A stretch of 64,000 nucleotides of DNA from positions 11,073,715 through 11,137,714 of the forward strand of contig CM042087.1 in NCBI GenBank assembly GCA_023512835.1. Direction: 5' to 3'. The notes under the pieces are model-generated. The model ran no database searches and was not told the DNA's origin. It worked only from the letters and a program-made list of their open reading frames with translations. Both the position numbers and the translations under genes were made by a program. Positions 59,395-64,000 of this stretch are shown here, one piece after another. The DNA is from Taxillus chinensis (lineage: Eukaryota; Streptophyta; Magnoliopsida; Santalales; Loranthaceae). Position 1 is the stretch's first letter, and the number at the start of each line of letters is the position of its first letter.

Positions 59395-60644
59395 TGTCAC
59401 GCCCCGGATTTCCAACCCGAGGAAACCGGTACGTGACTCCCCGTTCACCCACACGGAGGGCAACGGGGTTGGATTCCTGGATGTCACAAGCAAGTCTAAC
59501 AATTTCAATAAATCAAACAAGTCATATCTTTATTTAATTCCAAATATTAAAGGTTCACAAAACAACCATGTTCCTTACTACAATTCAATCCCTCAGGACA
59601 TTTCCCTCCCTGGGGTTACATAAATCATAAAATTACATTTAAGAAGAGAACAATATAATGAAGATGGTCTTCCACCTTGGGGTCCCACCTAACGCCTGTA
59701 GGTTCCTGTAAAGAAAACAACATGGTAGGAGGGGGGTGCAACCACAGCTCGTAGGGATCATGTCTCCCCAACCCATCCCATGCACCTAATATCTACATGC
59801 CTTGTGTACAAGTCTCGTGTCGTGATACAATTATTCCACCAGGATATAGTTACAGGCTATAACAAAGAAACACAATCATACATGGGCCGGTACATAAACA
59901 CTCCCGGGCTTCCACGGCCACCGGGTTTCAAGAACAGTCCTGGGCTTCCACGGCCACCTGGATTCCACAAAACAGTCCCTGGGATTCCACAACCACCGGG
60001 TTCCACAAACAGTCCCGGGCTTCCACGGCCACCGGGTTCCACAAAACGGTCCCGGGCTTCCACGGCCACCGGGTTCCACAAAACAGTCCCAGGCTTCCAC
60101 AGCCACCGGGTGTACAAGCAAACACGCAGCACACATGGCCATACAGGCATAACATCAAACACTTAGTATGCTTAGTCACACAGGAATAACATCGAACACT
60201 TAGCATGCATATATCCACAAGCTTATAAACCCAGCCACACAGACATAATCTAACACACTTGACGTGCGTGGCCTCACAGGCATTACCTCAAACACATAAC
60301 ATGCACAGCCTCACAGGCATTACCTCAAACACATAACATGCACAGCCTCACAGGCATAATTTCAAACACTTGGCAGGCATATATACATATATCCAAACAA
60401 CACGCCATTGAAGGCCAACATTCATATAGGAGGTCACACCTATATGAATTTACATATAAATAATATAACAATATCAATAGAAACTCGAGAAACCCTCTAC
60501 ACAGGGCCTAACCCCAGAGCAGGACTAGGTGAGACAGAAACCCCTACCTTGAAAACGTCCTCCAGCTCTTGCTTCCACGCTAGACGTTGTATTCCCCACG
60601 CACGACGCTCCGGCAAGCAAGCCGCGGCTCTCCTTCCTTCCCTC

Positions 60645-60713
<69 letters not shown>

Positions 60714-61404
60714 GCGACGGCTGAAAAGAACCCTAACCCTAGAACAAGGAGTCTCCTCATCCTTATATAGACCTCCCATTATCAAAACGACGTAGTTTTG
60801 ATTAAGTGAAACCCAGGATCAAAACGACGTAGTTTTGATTACACAAGCTACAACCTTTCCGCATCCATACACACCAAAATACTCACTATTCCAACCTAGT
60901 CCTTTGGAAAAAGATGATTAGAATAACAAAACCAAGGTAACCATGCAAAAATATGCCCGTACGCCAATTTGAATGCCAATTCCCCAATTGGCGTGCAGCT
61001 CCAAATGCACTCAAACTTTACCACAAGTCTCCTTGCATCTTGTAGAGGCCTGAGAAGCAAAAATATGCTTGCACGTGAAATGGGTGAATTCACGTGCAGC
61101 TCCAAATGCTCTGAAATTTCTGTGGTAGATAGAGGACCTCATTCTAAGAAACTTTTGTTCTTGCACGCCAATTGTTTGAGGCCATCTACTAGGTCAAAAG
61201 TGAGCTCCAAGATCAGCCAAAACAACTTAAAACCGCTCGTAAACGCATAAGCATCTTCCTAGGGCATAAATGTACGCTATCGCTTGACACATGCACCTCT
61301 CAAAAGTCCCCTCTTGGGCTCATCTCTTACCTTAAACTTGTGTACCAACATCCAAGGTGTTTGTGGTTAACTCCTTACACACGGGTTACACACGGGTCAT
61401 TACA
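59395..61404 (-). repeat. 5-prime LTR of the large gypsy-type element
   Basis: It is 2010 bp and colinear with 52716-54703. Differences include six rather than seven CCCGGG units, one extra CACAGGCATTACC unit, and a damaged TGAGC hairpin (about 59735-59755). TATA is at 60763-60770, the telobox-like motif at 60729-60742, the GA tract at 60646-60711 and the donor-like site at 60547. Confidence 0.92.
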
Positions 61405-62869
61405 CCGCCCTTGCCGACCGACACAAAAGGCTGAACAACAATACCAAATTGATCCTTTTTCCAGAACCGATAAATCAACAATGAATCTAAACATGAACAT
61501 TATCAATAAATCAAAACCCAACAAACCATTAAACTAAGCCAGCAATGGAAAAGATATGGAAATTAATCAAAGGCGAGTTCAAGGATATCGGTAGAGCATC
61601 GTCCAAAAGGGGAGCCCACCAACCATCCACTCGCAAGAAGCAAGTACTCAGAGAAACAACCAGACAACAAACTATGAAAAAAAGTAAGGGGAAAAGGATC
61701 AACGCATTGATATACAATGCAAAGGATTAATCTTATAGGCCCAGTCCATCACGACATAAAAGTCTTCCTATAAATTCAAGAAGCATATCATCACATTCTA
61801 CTAATTAGAATAAAATTTCCAAAGCAATATTGAGGATCACACTCAAATTAACCCAGCGTTGCTAATTTACCTGGCAATTGAATTAACCCACCATTACTAA
61901 TTATCCTAGCAATTTCCACTCTAATAAGAAATTATAGCTGTATATATAATGTAAGCAAAAATTAAAATCAATGAAAGTGCAAGAAAGATAATAAAATAAT
62001 TTTATCAAAAATAAAGATAGGAAAGCAATTAATTTTTAATTTTGATGTATTAATGAGGGCAAGAGTACCATCTGCCTATATCTCCACAAATACACACTGC
62101 CTATATCTCCACACCGCAATCTTGATAGCAACCTGAAGTGGGTCAATCCCATTTCCCGTTCACAGGATCGTACAACTTGGATTATGCCCCCATCAAACAA
62201 TTTGGCACGTAACTAACAACCGAAAACCCATTCAAGTTCTCTGTTGAAGGTAACACTATATAATTAAAATAAATAAATGAAATTGATATGGTTAATATAT
62301 ATACTGCAAAGCAAACAATGACGCCAACAGAGAGGTGACACTTGAAAAACCTTCACCAGGAAGTGGCAAGCTGGCCGGAGATATAGTGGGCGACGATTCC
62401 CGAGCCCACGAACGAAATAGAGAGGCCGACGAGCCGGGACTTGAGAAACGAGTCACCAACACCCGAGCTATACGATCTGGGGCCGGAGAGAGGCTATCTA
62501 GTCCAACCGCTGCCGGAGCACCGAGATGGGGAGCACTACGATGGAGACGAGGTTGGACTAGAGGGAGGCGATACGATGGAAGTGAGAGGCAGTCGCCGAA
62601 CCCTAGATCTTGTAGGTTAGCATATCGTGTAAGCTTCCAGCGCGCCACTCAAGAAAGAAGCCCCACAAATCAGTAGAATATACAATCGGTAGAAATAACC
62701 ATGGGATCGAGCATAAATCAACCGCATAAATGAAATCGCCTGTAGATTGCCCAAAATTTCCAGAGCTTGATACCTTGTAGTGCGCATAAATTATTAGGTT
62801 AAGGATTTTGCGCGGCCTAAAACATCGAAATTTTTGGAGTGGCGCGTAAATTTTTGGCGACATATGATA
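61405..62869. other. Internal CACTA sequence, right of the LTR element
   Basis: The sequence is mostly AT-rich. A GC-rich island at 62390-62600 gives ORFs of about 115 codons on both strands (plus 62335-62676, minus 62648-62292) without a recognised domain. It may be a captured gene fragment. Confidence 0.4.
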
Positions 62870-63030
62870 TGAAATGTCGTTACTGATATTAATGGACGAC
62901 ACTTTTTTATACTTGTCGTTAATAGTTTGCCATTTAACGATACTTTTTCAAAGGTGTCATGTTATTATATTTATAATGACATTTTAAAAAAGTGTCGTCA
63001 AAAGCCTTAAAAAAAGTGTCGCCAAATCTT
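62870..63030. repeat. Right subterminal palindromic array of the CACTA element
   Basis: Copies of GACGACACTTTTTT, TAACGATACTTTTTC and TTTAAAAAAGTGTCGTC in both orientations mirror the left array at 51408-51652, though more diverged. Confidence 0.9.
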
Positions 63031-63048
63031 GTTTTTCTTGTAGTGAAG

Positions 63049-64000
63049 GGAAATGAATGCAGAGAAGGGAAAGGAAATTTAGGGTTTGAGAAGATGGAGA
63101 GCGACTTAGAAATATGAGAGTGATAAGGCGCTCTTGCGTGTAGGCTTAGGATTTATATGGCGGGTCAGTGGATGTCGGCGGGTTTAGGGTTTAAGCGAAA
63201 TGAACAGTGAACTGCCTGATAATCTCATGTCATTAAACTTGATAGTTGGTTCCCCCAAGTAAAGAGATGACGTGGAGGCAGCATAACCAGCCATTTATGA
63301 CAGTTGTTTGCCTTCTTCCGGAAAATGAAGTGAATAACTTCCCGTCTCGAGACGTGCATTTAATAGACCATCATTATCCCTCCTCAAAAATACACGATGT
63401 AAGATAGTACTTCGTTTATCGCAATTTGAGAGTTCCAAAAGTCAGGAGGAATTGAACCGACTTTCATCCGAGGTAAAGATAATGCGTAGAAGGATATCCG
63501 GCTGAAAAACATACCGAGTCTGTAGAAACAGGTGTTGTAAGAGAAAAGTAGATTCTTTTGCTGTCTTGAAGTCGAATAAAAAAGAAGTAGCACAACACTT
63601 CAAATCTAAGATATCAGTCAAGATATTTATCGGTGAAAATGCAAAGAAAATATGAACCTATAGCGTCACAAAGAAAAACTAAAAGAATAGAAGACTTAAC
63701 AGATTGAGATTAATATGGATATAAAATAAATAAGGAAAATTTAGCATAATCCGAACTAATAAAAAACAATCAGAACTTATGCATTAAAAATGAATGCGAG
63801 AGACATATACATACGAATTAAGAATCATTTTTACTAAAATCAATGCATATGACAGATAAGAAACACATAAGTTCATATTGGTCAACATAGCGAAACCTTC
63901 ATGTTGAAAGATGTAGTTAAGATTAATTAAATTTATATGATTTGCCCAACTTAAGATTCATGAGTGAGAATGGATTAAAGAACACATGCCAGAACCAATC
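63049..64000 (-). promoter_or_regulatory. Promoter/leader region of the minus-strand ORF, then AT-rich sequence
   Basis: On minus, CCATATAAAT (63160-63151) is a TATA-like box, followed by a telobox AAACCCTAAA (63087-63078) and a pyrimidine-rich leader running into the CACTA junction at 63046. Across the insertion, GCATTCATTTCCCTT on this side meets CTCTACATTCATTTATAATG on the other. From about 63250 to the end, nothing is recognised. Confidence 0.5.

Larger units (their letters stand above)
52716..61404 (-). mobile_element. Large Ty3/gypsy-type LTR element with mostly non-coding interior
   Basis: On the minus strand the 5-prime LTR is 61404-59395 and the 3-prime LTR 54703-52716; both start TGTAATGACCCG and end GGGCGTGACA. 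The primer-binding site TGGTATCGAGC (59382-59392) and a polypurine AAGGGGGAGAGGA (54704-54716) are in place. The 4.7-kb interior has a gag remnant but no recognisable pol, so it is a LARD-like or gag-only derivative. The LTRs are very similar by eye. Flanks TCTGC (52711-52715) and CCGCC (61405-61409) do not form a target duplication. Confidence 0.88.
51391..63045. mobile_element. CACTA-type DNA transposon, non-autonomous, TSD AAG
   Basis: It starts CACTAAAAACAAAAAC and ends GTTTTTCTTGTAGTG; the complement of the right end is CACTACAAGAAAAAC. AAG flanks it at 51388-51390 and 63046-63048, the 3-bp duplication expected of CACTA elements. Both ends carry arrays of a palindromic GACGACACTTTT/AAAAGTGTCGTC motif. 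Without the LTR element at 52716-61404 it would be about 3.0 kb, and no transposase was recognised in it, so it is non-autonomous. It sits 20 bases upstream of the ATG of the minus-strand ORF at 51370. Confidence 0.88.

Overview
This window is nuclear DNA of a flowering plant. It holds one recognisable host gene embedded in layers of transposable elements. The host gene is a minus-strand, nine-exon DEG9-type HtrA/Do-like serine protease (CDS 36797 to 26789, 596 codons plus stop, all splice sites GT-AG). The rest is LTR retrotransposons, CACTA and hAT-like DNA transposons, and AT-rich spacer. No rRNA, tRNA, CRISPR array or organellar gene was seen.

Layout. 182-1736 is a probable solo Ty3/gypsy LTR. 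3819-4580 is a broken Ulp1-type protease relic. About 5090-11051 is an old CACTA relic: a short-motif array, a degenerate minus-strand TNP2 transposase and a right terminus. 11340-12441 is Ty1/copia-type LTR debris, split by a 10.1-kb Ty3/gypsy element at 12442-22589 with perfect ATCCA target duplications. 22602-26788 is mostly AT-rich spacer with a small copia LTR piece near its left end. The DEG9 gene follows; intron 5 holds a gag-only short-LTR retroelement, itself split by a 1.85-kb hAT-like insertion with ACATGAAA duplications. 36951-47452 is gypsy-like LTR debris hosting two copia-type insertions (40012-42759, TSD CAATT; solo LTR 44754-46153, TSD GATAG). 47690-51390 is the 3-prime part of a related copia-type element carrying a degenerate minus-strand ORF. 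Between the promoter and start codon of that ORF lies a CACTA element (51391-63045, TSD AAG), which itself contains an 8.7-kb gypsy-type element (52716-61404) with only a gag remnant.

Insertion order is readable: copia-type debris, then gypsy 12442-22589 within it; and minus-strand ORF unit, then CACTA 51391-63045, then the large gypsy-type element inside.

No defence-like or otherwise clearly novel gene system was found. The most interesting signal is recurrent architecture across otherwise different gypsy LTRs: a GA-repeat leader, nearby telobox-like motifs in some, a splice-donor-like AG|GTAGG site, two short hairpins near the LTR end, family-specific short tandem arrays, and repeated polypurine/TTCGAGGACGAA modules.
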